NCBI GenBank assembly: GCA_014650415.1
Contig: BMUX01000008.1
Span: 312,784 to 376,783, forward strand
Reading direction: 5' to 3'
DNA length: 64,000 nucleotides
Source of the DNA: Streptomyces spiroverticillatus
Lineage (GTDB): Bacteria > Actinomycetota > Actinomycetes > Streptomycetales > Streptomycetaceae
Positions 54,147 through 63,293 of this stretch are shown piece by piece. The first letter of the stretch is position 1. Every line of letters begins with the position of its first letter. Below the pieces are notes generated by a model that was given only the letters and a program-made list of their open reading frames with translations, was not told the DNA's origin and made no database searches. A program made the translations under genes and the position numbers.

Positions 54147-55751
54147 TCAGGCCGCCACCAACTCCCTCCGTGCCGCCCTGCGCACCGCCGCCAGGACCGG
54201 GTCCAGCGTCGGCACCGCCGCCAGGAGTGCCTTCGTGTACGGCTCGGTGGGCGACCCGTACACCTCGGCGACCGTGCCCTGCTCGACGATCCGGCCCCGG
54301 TGCATGACCGCGATCCGGTCGCTGACCTGACGTACGACAGCCAGGTCGTGCGCGACGAACACCAGCGACAGACCGAGGTCGCGCTGCAACTCGCCCAAGA
54401 GGGCGATCACTTGTGCCTGTGTCGTGACGTCCAGCGCGGAGACCGGCTCGTCGCACACCACCAGCTTCGGCGACGGTGCGAGCGCGCGGGCGATCCCGAC
54501 GCGCTGGCGCTGCCCGCCGCTGAATTCGTGCGGGTAGCGGTCGTAGCGGTCCGGGTCGAGCCCGACTCGCTCCAGCAGCTCCCGCACCCGGTCCCGCAGC
54601 ACCTTCTCGTCGCGTTCCCCGGCCGCGCGCAGCGGGTCGGCGATGGCCTCCCCGATGCTGCGGCGCGGGTTCAGCGACGCCACCGGGTCCTGGAACACCA
54701 TCTGCACGCCCGAGGTCTTCTCCGTACCCCCGTAACGGAGTTGACCCGAGGTCGGCTCCAGCAGCCCCACGAGCATCCGCCCGAGGGTGGTCTTCCCGCT
54801 GCCGCTCTCGCCGACGATGCCCAGCGTCTCGCCCCGGCCCACCGTCAGCGACACGTCGTCGACGGCGGTGACGGTCCTGCGTCCCTGCCGGAACTCCCGT
54901 CGCAGACCGACGGCTTCGAGGACGGGATCCCCGGCGGCCACCGGCTGGCGGCTGAGCGGGGCGTCCAAGCGCGGCACGGCTTCCAGGAGGGTCCTCGTGT
55001 ACGTCCGGGCGGGTGCGGCCAGCACCTCCGCGACCGGGCCGCGCTCCACGGCCCGCCCCTCCCGCATCACCAGCACCTCGTCGACGCTCTCGGCCGCCAC
55101 CCCCACGTCATGCGTGACCAGCAGCAGCCCCATGCCCTCCTCGCGCCGCAGCCCGTGCAGCAGGTCCAGGATCTGGGCCTGCACGGTGACGTCCAGCGCG
55201 GTGGTGGGCTCGTCGGCGATCAGCAGCTTCGGCTCGCAGGCCAGGGCCATGGCGATGAGCGCCCGCTGGCGCATACCGCCGCTGAACTCGTGCGGGCGCG
55301 AGCGGGACCTGCGTACCGCATCCGGAATCCCCACCCGGTCCAGCACCTCGACGGCCCGCGCACGCGCAGCCCGCCGGGACACCTTCCGGTGCACCCGCAG
55401 CACCTCGGCGATCTGGTCGCCGATCGCGTAGTACGGGTCCAAAGACGACAGCGGGTCCTGGAAGACCATGGCGGCCTTTGCCCCGCGCAGCGCACGCAGT
55501 TCGGCCTCCGAGGCCGCGCCCACGTCCACGCCGGCCACCTTCAGCGAGCCCTCGACCCGGGCGCCGGTTCCCCGGTGCAGCCCGAGCAGGGCGAACGCGG
55601 TCGCACTCTTCCCGGAGCCGGACTCGCCGACCAGGGCGAGCGCCCCGCCCTCGGGCAGCGAGAACGACAAGTCCCTTACAGCAGCGACCTCTTGGGCTCC
55701 CGGGAAGGTCACCGAGAGACCCTCCACCTCCACCACGAAACCCGCGCTCAT
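54147..55751 (-). CDS. oligopeptide ABC importer, fused double ATPase (DppD-DppF-like)
   Basis: The 534-residue protein contains two ABC ATPase domains in tandem. Domain one has Walker A GESGSGKSATAF, signature FSGGMRQRA and Walker B LLIADEPTTALD. Domain two has GESGSGKTTLGR, FSGGQRQRV and LVVCDEPVSALD. Each ends with the oligopeptide-transporter C-terminal region (PYTKALLAAVP near the end). The fusion replaces separate DppD and DppF. ATGA overlaps the permease stop. Confidence 0.95.
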   Translation of the reverse strand: MSAGFVVEVEGLSVTFPGAQEVAAVRDLSFSLPEGGALALVGESGSGKSATAFALLGLHRGTGARVEGSLKVAGVDVGAASEAELRALRGAKAAMVFQDPLSSLDPYYAIGDQIAEVLRVHRKVSRRAARARAVEVLDRVGIPDAVRRSRSRPHEFSGGMRQRALIAMALACEPKLLIADEPTTALDVTVQAQILDLLHGLRREEGMGLLLVTHDVGVAAESVDEVLVMREGRAVERGPVAEVLAAPARTYTRTLLEAVPRLDAPLSRQPVAAGDPVLEAVGLRREFRQGRRTVTAVDDVSLTVGRGETLGIVGESGSGKTTLGRMLVGLLEPTSGQLRYGGTEKTSGVQMVFQDPVASLNPRRSIGEAIADPLRAAGERDEKVLRDRVRELLERVGLDPDRYDRYPHEFSGGQRQRVGIARALAPSPKLVVCDEPVSALDVTTQAQVIALLGELQRDLGLSLVFVAHDLAVVRQVSDRIAVMHRGRIVEQGTVAEVYGSPTEPYTKALLAAVPTLDPVLAAVRRAARRELVAA

Positions 55752-56737
55752 GAGAGCACCACCCGTCGATCGGCCACCGCGTACAGCAGGTCCGCGACGG
55801 CATTGGCCAGCACCACGAAGAACCCCGTCACCAGCACCATCCCGACGACCACCGGCAGATCGACGACCTTGACCGCCTCCACCAACTCCCGTCCCAGGCC
55901 CGGCAGTCCGAAGAGGGATTCGGTCAGCACCGCGCCGCCGAACATGGACCCGAAGTCGAGCGCGCTCAGCGCGATCACGGGTGCGACCGCGCCGCGCAGG
56001 GCGTGCCGCCCGACGAGAGCGCGCTCGCTGACTCCGTACGCACGGAACGTACGTACATGGTCCTCCGCGAGCGTCTCCAGCATCGAACTCCTGGTCAGCC
56101 GGGCGTACTTGGCGGACTCGATCGCCGCCAGCGACACCCAGGCCAGCAGCAGGTTCCACGCCCACTGCTCCGGGTTCTCGCCGAAGGGCACGTACGTCGG
56201 GAACGGCAGCCACTGGAGCGTCGAGCAGAACACGATGATCAGCAGCAGTCCGATCACGAAGACCGGCGTCGCGGTCCCGGCGAGCGTGAGCCAGGTCAGC
56301 ACCCGCTCGGTGGGACGGCCGCGCCGCCACACAGACAGCACACCGGTGCCCACGCCCAGCAGCAGCCACAGCGCGAACGCGCCGATCACCAGGGACCCGG
56401 TGACGGGCAGCTTGTTCAGGATCAGCTGGGTGACCTGCTGGTCGCTCTGGTACGAGACGCCCAGGCACGGTGCGTTGCAGTGCAGCACGCCGACGCCGGA
56501 CGAGTAGTCGCGGCCCGCGAAGATGCCCTGCACGAAGTGCGCGTACTGGAGCCACAAAGGGTCCCCGAGCCGCAACTGCTCGTGTACCTGCGCAACTTGG
56601 GCGGGCGAGCAGCGCGGACCGCAGGCGATCTGCGCGACGTTGCCCGGGGCGACGTAGAAGACGAGGTAGAGGAAGACGCTCAGCGAGAGCAGGACGAAGA
56701 CCGCCCCGCCGAGCCTGCGCAGCAGGAAGCCGGTCAC
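55748..56737 (-). CDS. ABC importer permease (DppB-like)
   Basis: The 329-residue permease begins FLLRRLGGAVFVLLSLSVFL and has about six helices plus the EAA-type loop (AYGVSERALVGRHALRGAVA). A Cys-containing periplasmic insertion (IACGPRCSP, LHCNAPCLG) lies after the first helix, which is longer than in DppB of E. coli and may be disulfide-bonded. GTGA overlap couples it to the upstream permease. Confidence 0.92.
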   Translation of the reverse strand: MTGFLLRRLGGAVFVLLSLSVFLYLVFYVAPGNVAQIACGPRCSPAQVAQVHEQLRLGDPLWLQYAHFVQGIFAGRDYSSGVGVLHCNAPCLGVSYQSDQQVTQLILNKLPVTGSLVIGAFALWLLLGVGTGVLSVWRRGRPTERVLTWLTLAGTATPVFVIGLLLIIVFCSTLQWLPFPTYVPFGENPEQWAWNLLLAWVSLAAIESAKYARLTRSSMLETLAEDHVRTFRAYGVSERALVGRHALRGAVAPVIALSALDFGSMFGGAVLTESLFGLPGLGRELVEAVKVVDLPVVVGMVLVTGFFVVLANAVADLLYAVADRRVVLS

Positions 56738-57735
56738 TGGGCACCACCCTTGCGGCGGGAGAGGAGCCCGCGGCGCACGCCGCCCAGCCGCGACTGCGAC
56801 CGGGGGTCGAGCGCGGTGCGCACACCCTCGCCGAGCACCGTCAGCGCGAGGACGGTGACGAACAGCAGCGCCGCGGGGATGAGCAGGTACGACGGCGCCG
56901 CCTGGTACCAGACGTCGGCGTCGGTGAGCATCTGCCCCCACGACGGCGTCGGCGGCTTGATGCCGACGCCCAGGAAGGACAGCGCCGCCTCGACGGTGAT
57001 GTTCTGCGGCACCAGCAGCGCGGCGTACGTGATGACGGGCGCGGCCAGCGACGGCAGCATCTCGCGGTGGGCGATCTTCCACTTGCCCCAGCCGCTGAGC
57101 CGGGCCGCCGAGACGTAGTCCAGCGATTTCAGCGCCAGGGTCTGGGCGCGCACGATCTTCGACGTACCGGCCCAGTTGATCAGGCCGACGACCAGCGCGA
57201 TCAGCACCGGACGCGGGAACTCCGGCGGTACGACGGCGAGCAGCGCGAGCGCGATCACCATCAGCGGCATCGCCACGTTGACGTCCGTGATCCGGCTGAG
57301 CACCTGGTCGACGGCCCGGTTGCCGAGCCCGGCCGCGAGGCCGATGACGACGCCGAGGAAGACCTGGAGAAGGGTCGCGAAGACGGCGACACCGAGGGAC
57401 ACCCGGGCGCCGTAGACGATCCGGGCGAACAGGTCGCGGCCGGTCTGCGGCTCCACACCGAGCCAGTGCTCCGCACTGATCCCGCCGAAGGAGCCCAGCG
57501 GCACGCCACCCGCCGCCGAGTCGACGAGCGAGGGGTGGAAGGTGTTCGGGTCCTGCCCCTCCAGGGCGGTGAGCAGCGGCGCGGCGAGCGCCACCAGCAC
57601 CAGGAACGCCACCACCGAGGCGGCGACGACGGCGGAGCGCTGCGCACGCAGCCGCCGCCAGAACTGACGGGCCCCCGAGGCGGGGACGGCGGCCGGCGCC
57701 GTCCCCACCTCCTGGGCCAACAAAGCCTCGCTCAT
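56734..57735 (-). CDS. ABC importer permease (DppC-like)
   Basis: The 333-residue permease has about six helices, the N-terminal OppC-type segment (FWRRLRAQRSAVVAASVVAF, LTALEGQDPNTFHP) and the EAA loop (AARLSGWGKWKIAHREMLPS). It lies 2 bp after the substrate-binding protein gene and overlaps DppB. Confidence 0.93.
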   Translation of the reverse strand: MSEALLAQEVGTAPAAVPASGARQFWRRLRAQRSAVVAASVVAFLVLVALAAPLLTALEGQDPNTFHPSLVDSAAGGVPLGSFGGISAEHWLGVEPQTGRDLFARIVYGARVSLGVAVFATLLQVFLGVVIGLAAGLGNRAVDQVLSRITDVNVAMPLMVIALALLAVVPPEFPRPVLIALVVGLINWAGTSKIVRAQTLALKSLDYVSAARLSGWGKWKIAHREMLPSLAAPVITYAALLVPQNITVEAALSFLGVGIKPPTPSWGQMLTDADVWYQAAPSYLLIPAALLFVTVLALTVLGEGVRTALDPRSQSRLGGVRRGLLSRRKGGAQ

Positions 57736-57737
57736 GG

Positions 57738-59468
57738 TTACTTGACCGCAACCTGCGAGACGTCCAGCACACCGGTCCAGTCGCTGATCACGATGTTCTT
57801 GACGTCCTTGCCGTACAGCCGCTTGTAGACCGGGTGGAACAGCGGCACGGTCAGCGCCTGCTCGCCGATCTTCTTGTCCAGCGCACCCCAGCGGGCGGCG
57901 GCCGCGTCCAGGTCCGTCAGCTTGTTGATCTCGTCGATCTCCTTGTTGACGGAGGCGTCGTCGAACTGCGCGTAGTTGAAGTTGGCGCCGTCCTTCACGA
58001 TCTGGCGGCCGTCGAAGAGCGGCGCGAGGAAGGGACCGCCCGACGGCCAGTCGGCACCCCAGTGCGCGAGGAAGAAGCCGGGCTGCTTCTTCACGCTGTG
58101 GATGGTGTCGTTGTAGTCGTTCTCCTCGAGTCCCTTGAGTTCCAGGGTGATTCCGGCCTTCTTCAGCGCGTCCTGGAGCGCGGTGGCGATCTCCGGGCTG
58201 GTCTCGCGGTCCTTGGCGTTGGAGTGCGTGAGGGTGATGGTCAGGCCCTTCTCGTGCCCGGCCTCCTTCAGCAGCTCCTTCGCCTTGGCGGCGTTGCCCG
58301 ACTCACCGGCGGGGAAGTGGTCGTACTTCACGTACCCGAAGGACTTCTGCGGCGGCAGGTTCGTCGTCGCGGGCAGGGCGAGAGAGGAGCCTCCGGCCGC
58401 GTTGATCACCGAGGAGCGGTCGACGGCATACGCGATGGCCTGGCGGACCTTCGGGTCGTCGAAGGGCTTCACCTTCGGGTTGAACGCCAGGTAGTTGGTG
58501 TAGCCGAAGTGCCCGGTGCCGACCCGGTCGGCGAGCTTCTTGTCCCCGGCGACCTTGGCCAGCTCGGCAGGACCCAGGTTGTTGTCGGTGGTCACGGCGG
58601 CGGCGTCGGTGCCCGCGCTCGCGGAGAGCCGCTGGTTGATGACCGCCGGGTCGAGCCCGGAGTTCACCTCGATCTTGTCGGGGTACGCCTTGCGCTCCTC
58701 GTCGGTCTTCGCGTCCCAGTGCGGGTTGCGCTCCAGGAGCAGCTTCTCGCCGTCGTTCTCGTTCTTGACGACCTTGTACGGTCCCGAGGAGACGGGGTGC
58801 TCCTCGTACTTGGCCCCGGTGTCCTTGGCCTTGGGCACCGGAGTGGTCTGCGTCTGGGTGGCCAGGTAGGGGAACTCGCCCTCCGGCTTGTTCAGGTGGA
58901 AGACGATCGTCTTCGCGTCCGGGACCTCGATCGAGTCGAGCCCCTTCTTGTCCTTGTACGGACCCTGGTAGTCGGCCCCGCCGATCAGCCAGTCCCTCAA
59001 GTACGGTGCGCCGCCCGAGAGTTCGGCCGCGAAGGACCGCTCGATGCCGTACTTGATGTCGGCGGAGGTGATCGCCGTGCCGTCCTCGTACTTCAGCCCG
59101 TCCTTCAGGGTGTACGTCCACACCGTGGCGTCCTTGCTGGGCTTGCCCAGGTCGGTGGCGAGGTCGGGGACGACCTTGGTGCCCGCGGCGCCGTTCTCGC
59201 GGTTGCGGGTGGTGAGTGTGCGGAAGACCAGCGACGGGACGTTGCCGCCGCCGGAGGTGTAGAGGCGGGCCGGGTCGAAGTCGGTCTGCGGCTGCCGGTT
59301 GAGGATCTGGAGGGTGCCGCCCTTCTGCGGGGCGCCGGCCTTGCCGCCCGCACCGCTCGCGGAGGCGGCGTTGTCGCCCTGCGGACCGGCGCAGGCGGTG
59401 GCGGCGGTGGCGAGCGCGACACTGGCGGCGACGACGGCCACCCGGCGGGATATGACGGTTCTGGGCAT
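57738..59468 (-). CDS. ABC importer substrate-binding lipoprotein (DppA/OppA-like)
   Basis: The 576-residue family 5 solute-binding protein starts with a lipoprotein signal whose cysteine is at 26 (TAATACAGPQ). The mature part is KGGTLQILNRQPQTDFDPAR, then TYTLKDGLKYEDGTAITSAD and SGPYKVVKNENDGEKL, the family signature area. It binds peptides or nickel-like ligands and delivers them to the permeases. The upstream gap holds a duplicated AATTCAGGAA (59487, 59500), likely promoter-proximal. GAGAGG precedes the ATG. Confidence 0.95.
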   Translation of the reverse strand: MPRTVISRRVAVVAASVALATAATACAGPQGDNAASASGAGGKAGAPQKGGTLQILNRQPQTDFDPARLYTSGGGNVPSLVFRTLTTRNRENGAAGTKVVPDLATDLGKPSKDATVWTYTLKDGLKYEDGTAITSADIKYGIERSFAAELSGGAPYLRDWLIGGADYQGPYKDKKGLDSIEVPDAKTIVFHLNKPEGEFPYLATQTQTTPVPKAKDTGAKYEEHPVSSGPYKVVKNENDGEKLLLERNPHWDAKTDEERKAYPDKIEVNSGLDPAVINQRLSASAGTDAAAVTTDNNLGPAELAKVAGDKKLADRVGTGHFGYTNYLAFNPKVKPFDDPKVRQAIAYAVDRSSVINAAGGSSLALPATTNLPPQKSFGYVKYDHFPAGESGNAAKAKELLKEAGHEKGLTITLTHSNAKDRETSPEIATALQDALKKAGITLELKGLEENDYNDTIHSVKKQPGFFLAHWGADWPSGGPFLAPLFDGRQIVKDGANFNYAQFDDASVNKEIDEINKLTDLDAAAARWGALDKKIGEQALTVPLFHPVYKRLYGKDVKNIVISDWTGVLDVSQVAVK

Positions 59469-59836
59469 GGAAATGCGACCTCTCGGAATTCAGGAAAGAA
59501 ATTCAGGAAGAAAAGCGCACGCAGGCGCACGGAATTCCGGGAGGGGAATCACGAAGAATGCCGCGCCTGCGGACGGGATGCAGAAGACACATGCATACGC
59601 CCGGGCGCGGCAACTACAGCAGGGAAACGAAGATTTCCGACGCGCACCTGGGCAGACGTCAGCGACAGAGAATGTCTGCCACGCAATGCGCGGTCACACC
59701 GATGAGCGCGAGCTCAATGGCTGCGCAATCGGTGGCGGCGGCGTGGCGGGGTGACATGCCGAGAAATATGAACGACCCCGCCTTTTATGTCAATCTCACT
59801 CTGAGACGCCGTCTCGCATACCGAGACAAACCGGTG
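59469..59836. other. 368-bp gap upstream of ABC importer operon
   Basis: This minus-strand promoter region has lower GC than the rest. It includes the direct repeat AATTCAGGAA at 59487 and 59500 (13-bp period) and the palindrome GAGACG-C-CGTCTC at 59803-59815, which may be the operator of the importer or a terminator remnant of the exporter. No gene is apparent. Confidence 0.5.
59803..59815. promoter_or_regulatory. 13-bp palindrome near ABC exporter stop
   Basis: GAGACG-C-CGTCTC is a perfect palindrome with a third half-site-like GAGAC starting at 59823. It lies 21 bp beyond the exporter stop and about 335 bp upstream of the importer start. Confidence 0.35.
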
Positions 59837-61828
59837 TCATGCCGGGTCCGTGACCGTCGGCGAGCCGGGCCGGGGGAGCGGCACGGAGGGGGCGTACTGG
59901 GCGGCCTGGGCGGTGAACATGGCCGCGTATCGCCCCTGGGCGGCCATGAGTTGGTCGTGGGTGCCCTGCTCGGTGAGCCGCCCGCGGTGCAGGACGTGGA
60001 TGTGGTCCGCGTGGCGCACCCCGGACATGCGGTGGGTGACCAGGACGACGGCCCGGTGCGGGGCGGCGAGCCGGCGGATGCGGTCGAAGGCCTCGATCTC
60101 GGCCTCCGGGTCGAGCGCGGAGGTGGGCTCGTCCACGATCAGGACGCTGTCCGCCCGCGAGGTCGTACTGCGCCAGTGGGTGCGGGCCAGCCCCATCTTC
60201 TGCCACTCGCCCCCGGACAGCTCGGTCGCGCCCCGGAAGATGCGGGCCAGCAGGCTCCTCAGTCCGTACGGAAGCTTGGCGACGACGGCACCCGCCCCCG
60301 CGTAGTCGACGGACGGCCGCAGGTCCTCCTCGGCCGCGGGCCGGGCGGGGCGGCCTATCCGGATGTTCATCGCGGCCGTCACCGGCCAGCGCTGGAAGTC
60401 CTGGGTCAACAGCGAGACCCGCTCGAAGACTTCGGCACGGTCCAGCCCGGTGACGTCCGCCCCGCCCCAGTGCAGCGTGCCGCCCTGCGGCAGCAGCAGA
60501 CCGGAGAGGACCTTCATCAGGGTGCTCTTGCCGGAGCCGTTCTCCCCGACCACGGCGGTGACCGACCCCATGGGCAGCGTCAGCGAGACGCCGTCGAGCG
60601 CGGGGCTCTCGGAGTCGGGGTAGCGGTAGGTGACGTCGTCCAGGACGACCTGCCCGACCTTCCCGGGGACCGGGTCGCCGCCCCGGGGGACGGCCCGCTC
60701 GGCGGCCTGGGCGAGGAACCGGCCGTGGTCGCGGACGTACAACGACTCCTCGTGCAGATGGTTGATGTTCATCACCAGCGCGCCCAGGCTCGCCGACCCG
60801 GACCGCACGGCGATCACGGCGGTACCCGCCACGGCCAGACCCATCCGGCCGGTCGTGATCAGCGCGAACATCGCCCCGTACGTCACCACCACGGCCACCC
60901 CGGACAGCGCGGAGGCCACCCACTCGGTGACCGCCTTGCTGGAGGCCAGCCGCTCCTGCTCGGCCTCCGCGCTCTGCGCCATGCCCTCGTACCGGCTGAG
61001 CAGGAACGCGCCGACGGCGTGGATGCGCACCTCCTGGGCGGCGGTGCGCTCGGTCAGGAGATTGCCGATCAGCCGGCTCGCCCGGACGTGCTCGATCCAG
61101 CTCATGATCGATACGTACCGTTCCTGCGCCACCCGCATGGCGCCCCAGCCGCGCGGCGCGGCGATCAGGGCCAGCATGGGCAGGAGCACCGGATCCAGGA
61201 CGGTGAGCACGCCCGCCGTGGCGATCAGGGAGATGGTGCTGTTCAGGGCGGCGACGCTGACGCCGATCATGCGGCGTGCGGAGCCGGGCCCCTGCTGGGC
61301 GATGTCGATGAGGCGGCGGAATTCCGGATCGTCGATGGCTTCGAGCTCGACGCAGGCGGCTGCCGCCAGGTACTGGGTGGTGGCGATCCGCTCGACCAGC
61401 GGCTCCAGTCGGCCCGCCCGCGAGGTGGACCACCCGGCCAGGGCGGAGTTGACGACGGCGACGGCCGCGGCGGCCGACAGCGCGGGCAGGAGCGCGTACA
61501 CCCGCTGGGCGGGGGTTCCGGTTCCGCCCAGCAGGACGTGCATGACGGCGTTGACGGCGAGCAGCCCCACGGCGGCGGCGAGGCCCTGGCCGACCTCGCT
61601 GACCATCACGGCGAGCAGTCCGCGCCGGTCGGCCTGCCAGGCCATCCGCAGTGTCGCGCCGACCAGCGACGGCATGGACCGCAGCGCGGTCAGCATGGTC
61701 AGGTCGAGGGCGGCGTGCTCGTGCTTCGACCAGCCCATGTCGTAGCGCAACGGCCCGCCGAACAACTCCCTTTCGGCGTCCGACACTTGGGGCTCGGCCA
61801 TCCGTACGGGACCGAAGAATCGCTTCAC
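59837..61828 (-). CDS. ABC exporter half-transporter (fused TMD-ATPase)
   Basis: The 663-residue protein has an N-terminal six-helix exporter membrane domain and a C-terminal ATPase: Walker A GENGSGKSTLMKV, Q-loop LLTQDFQRW, signature ELSGGEWQKMGLAR, Walker B VLIVDEPTSALDPEAE and switch VLVTHRM. The TMD is of the lantibiotic/peptide exporter kind. Between signature and Walker B a THWRSTTSRAD insertion lengthens the loop by a few residues. The start is a GTG at 61828 with a strong AGGAGG. Half-transporters work as dimers. Substrate unknown. Confidence 0.92.
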   Translation of the reverse strand: MKRFFGPVRMAEPQVSDAERELFGGPLRYDMGWSKHEHAALDLTMLTALRSMPSLVGATLRMAWQADRRGLLAVMVSEVGQGLAAAVGLLAVNAVMHVLLGGTGTPAQRVYALLPALSAAAAVAVVNSALAGWSTSRAGRLEPLVERIATTQYLAAAACVELEAIDDPEFRRLIDIAQQGPGSARRMIGVSVAALNSTISLIATAGVLTVLDPVLLPMLALIAAPRGWGAMRVAQERYVSIMSWIEHVRASRLIGNLLTERTAAQEVRIHAVGAFLLSRYEGMAQSAEAEQERLASSKAVTEWVASALSGVAVVVTYGAMFALITTGRMGLAVAGTAVIAVRSGSASLGALVMNINHLHEESLYVRDHGRFLAQAAERAVPRGGDPVPGKVGQVVLDDVTYRYPDSESPALDGVSLTLPMGSVTAVVGENGSGKSTLMKVLSGLLLPQGGTLHWGGADVTGLDRAEVFERVSLLTQDFQRWPVTAAMNIRIGRPARPAAEEDLRPSVDYAGAGAVVAKLPYGLRSLLARIFRGATELSGGEWQKMGLARTHWRSTTSRADSVLIVDEPTSALDPEAEIEAFDRIRRLAAPHRAVVLVTHRMSGVRHADHIHVLHRGRLTEQGTHDQLMAAQGRYAAMFTAQAAQYAPSVPLPRPGSPTVTDPA

Positions 61829-61898
61829 GGGGCAGCACCTCCTGAGGGCTCTCCATGGATACCCGTAAGAGCCTGCCCCATGGAGGATCCGGCCGGGG

Positions 61899-62486
61899 CT
61901 ACGCGGTGTTCTGGGGAGCCCGGACCTCCAGGACGACGGCGGTCCCGGCGACGGGCCCGCCCTCGTACATCGTGATCGTCTGCCCGCGCCGGAGGTGTCG
62001 CCACCGTGCGGGGGCAAGGGGTGCGAGCCGCACCGTGGCCCGTTCGCCGGGGCCCAGCGAGGGCGCGGATTCGACCCAGAGGCTTGCGATGTCGAGAATC
62101 GGCCCGCCGCCCGGGGCCAGGTTGCCGATGTCCCACATCGGCCGCAGAGCACCGGCTCCGGAGAAGGGCGTTCGCCGACGGTACTCGCCGGTGGGGCGGA
62201 GGGTGAGATCGGCCCGTACCATCCCGTGGCGGGATTCGTAGGAGCGCCAGTGGCACCAGGCGGCGCTTCTCTCGAACCGCAACTTCTCGGCGGCCCCGGC
62301 GAGTTCCTCCCAGAAGTCGGGCGGGAGCGAGTGGCCGCCGCCGAGCTCCTCCAGCAGGCCGAGGGCCACGTCCCACTCGTCGTGGACGAGGTGGTCCCAG
62401 ACGTCGTCGACCGTGAGGTCGTTCTCGCCGGCCGTCTCCTCGGGGGCCAGCAGGGAGGCCGCTCTCAGCAGTTCGGTTACGTCCAT
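61899..62486 (-). CDS. conserved hypothetical protein
   Basis: The 195-residue protein (LTVDDVWDHLVHDEWDVALG, GAAEKLRFERSAAWCHWRSY, GEYRRRTPFSGAGALRPMWD, RRGQTITMYEGGPVAGTAVV) has an alpha N-terminal half and a beta-barrel-like C-terminal half resembling elongation-factor-type beta domains. It looks real by codon bias; function unknown. An ATG at 62522 would extend it by 12 residues; I prefer 62486. Confidence 0.75.
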   Translation of the reverse strand: MDVTELLRAASLLAPEETAGENDLTVDDVWDHLVHDEWDVALGLLEELGGGHSLPPDFWEELAGAAEKLRFERSAAWCHWRSYESRHGMVRADLTLRPTGEYRRRTPFSGAGALRPMWDIGNLAPGGGPILDIASLWVESAPSLGPGERATVRLAPLAPARWRHLRRGQTITMYEGGPVAGTAVVLEVRAPQNTA

Positions 62487-62528
62487 GGCCTGATTCTGGG
62501 GGGTGGTCCCGCCGGGTGCCATGCCCGG

Positions 62529-63289
62529 TCAGCCAGTGGGTCCGGGATCCCGCCAGCCGCCCTCGACGGCCGGGGCGGTGCCTGCGGGGACGCTGGAGGC
62601 CATCAGTGCGGCTGCCTCCTCGGCGGTGAGGCCGGTGCCGAGCACGCGTGACGGTGTACCGGCAGTCGCGTCCGTGACCACCTCCCACCGCCCCTCCCAC
62701 GTCGGAACCACCCGGGGAAGCACCGAGTGGAACGGATCGGCGGTGCTGCTGAGCAGGCTGAACTGACCGTGCGACGGCCACGGGAAGAAGACCCGCAGGG
62801 CCGGCTGCGCGTACAGCGCCTCGGCGAGTTCGGCGTCGCCCAGCCTGATCACCGGCGAGCGCTCCAGGGTCAGCCGCCAGGCGGTCGCCACGACCCGGCC
62901 GGGCGGTGCCGCCTTCATCGGATCGTCCGCCAGGAGGGGCCATTCACGGCGCAACGCATCGAGCGGTGCGCCCTCGCTCCACCGGTGCAGGAGGTCGGCC
63001 ACCACCGCGAGGCTGTCCGTACTGCCGAAGGCGCCCCAGCGCCACCCGTTCTCTTCGGTGATCTCGATACGGAACTCACGCTCGTCGGCCTGGGGCGCGA
63101 AGACCGAGAACCGGGCCGCTCCCCTGACGCAACGCGCTGCCGCTGTCGGCGCGTACCCCGCCACGGCCTCCGGGGGAAGGACGGTCTTCCCCGGCGAGCC
63201 GCTTCGCGAACCACCGCTTCCGCCAGGCCGCCCGGTACCGCCGGCTCCGGACCGGGGGCGGCCGATATTTCGTTCGCGTGTTCCTTCAT
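62529..63289 (-). pseudogene. DUF6193-like protein, probable frameshift near N-terminus
   Basis: The main frame (from a GTG at 63164, 211 residues) matches the actinobacterial DUF6193 family: ARFSVFAPQADEREFRIEIT, GAFGSTDSLAVVADLLHRW and GAPLDALRREWPLL. That frame starts too late. A family-like N-terminus (MKEHANEIS, GGLAEAVVREAARRG) is encoded from an ATG at 63289 in a different frame. One extra G in the run at 63189-63192 (CCCC on the plus strand) would join them into GKTVLPPEAV. Either the gene is broken, the sequence has a single-base error, or translation really starts at the GTG. Function unknown. Confidence 0.6.
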
Positions 63290-63293
63290 GCCG

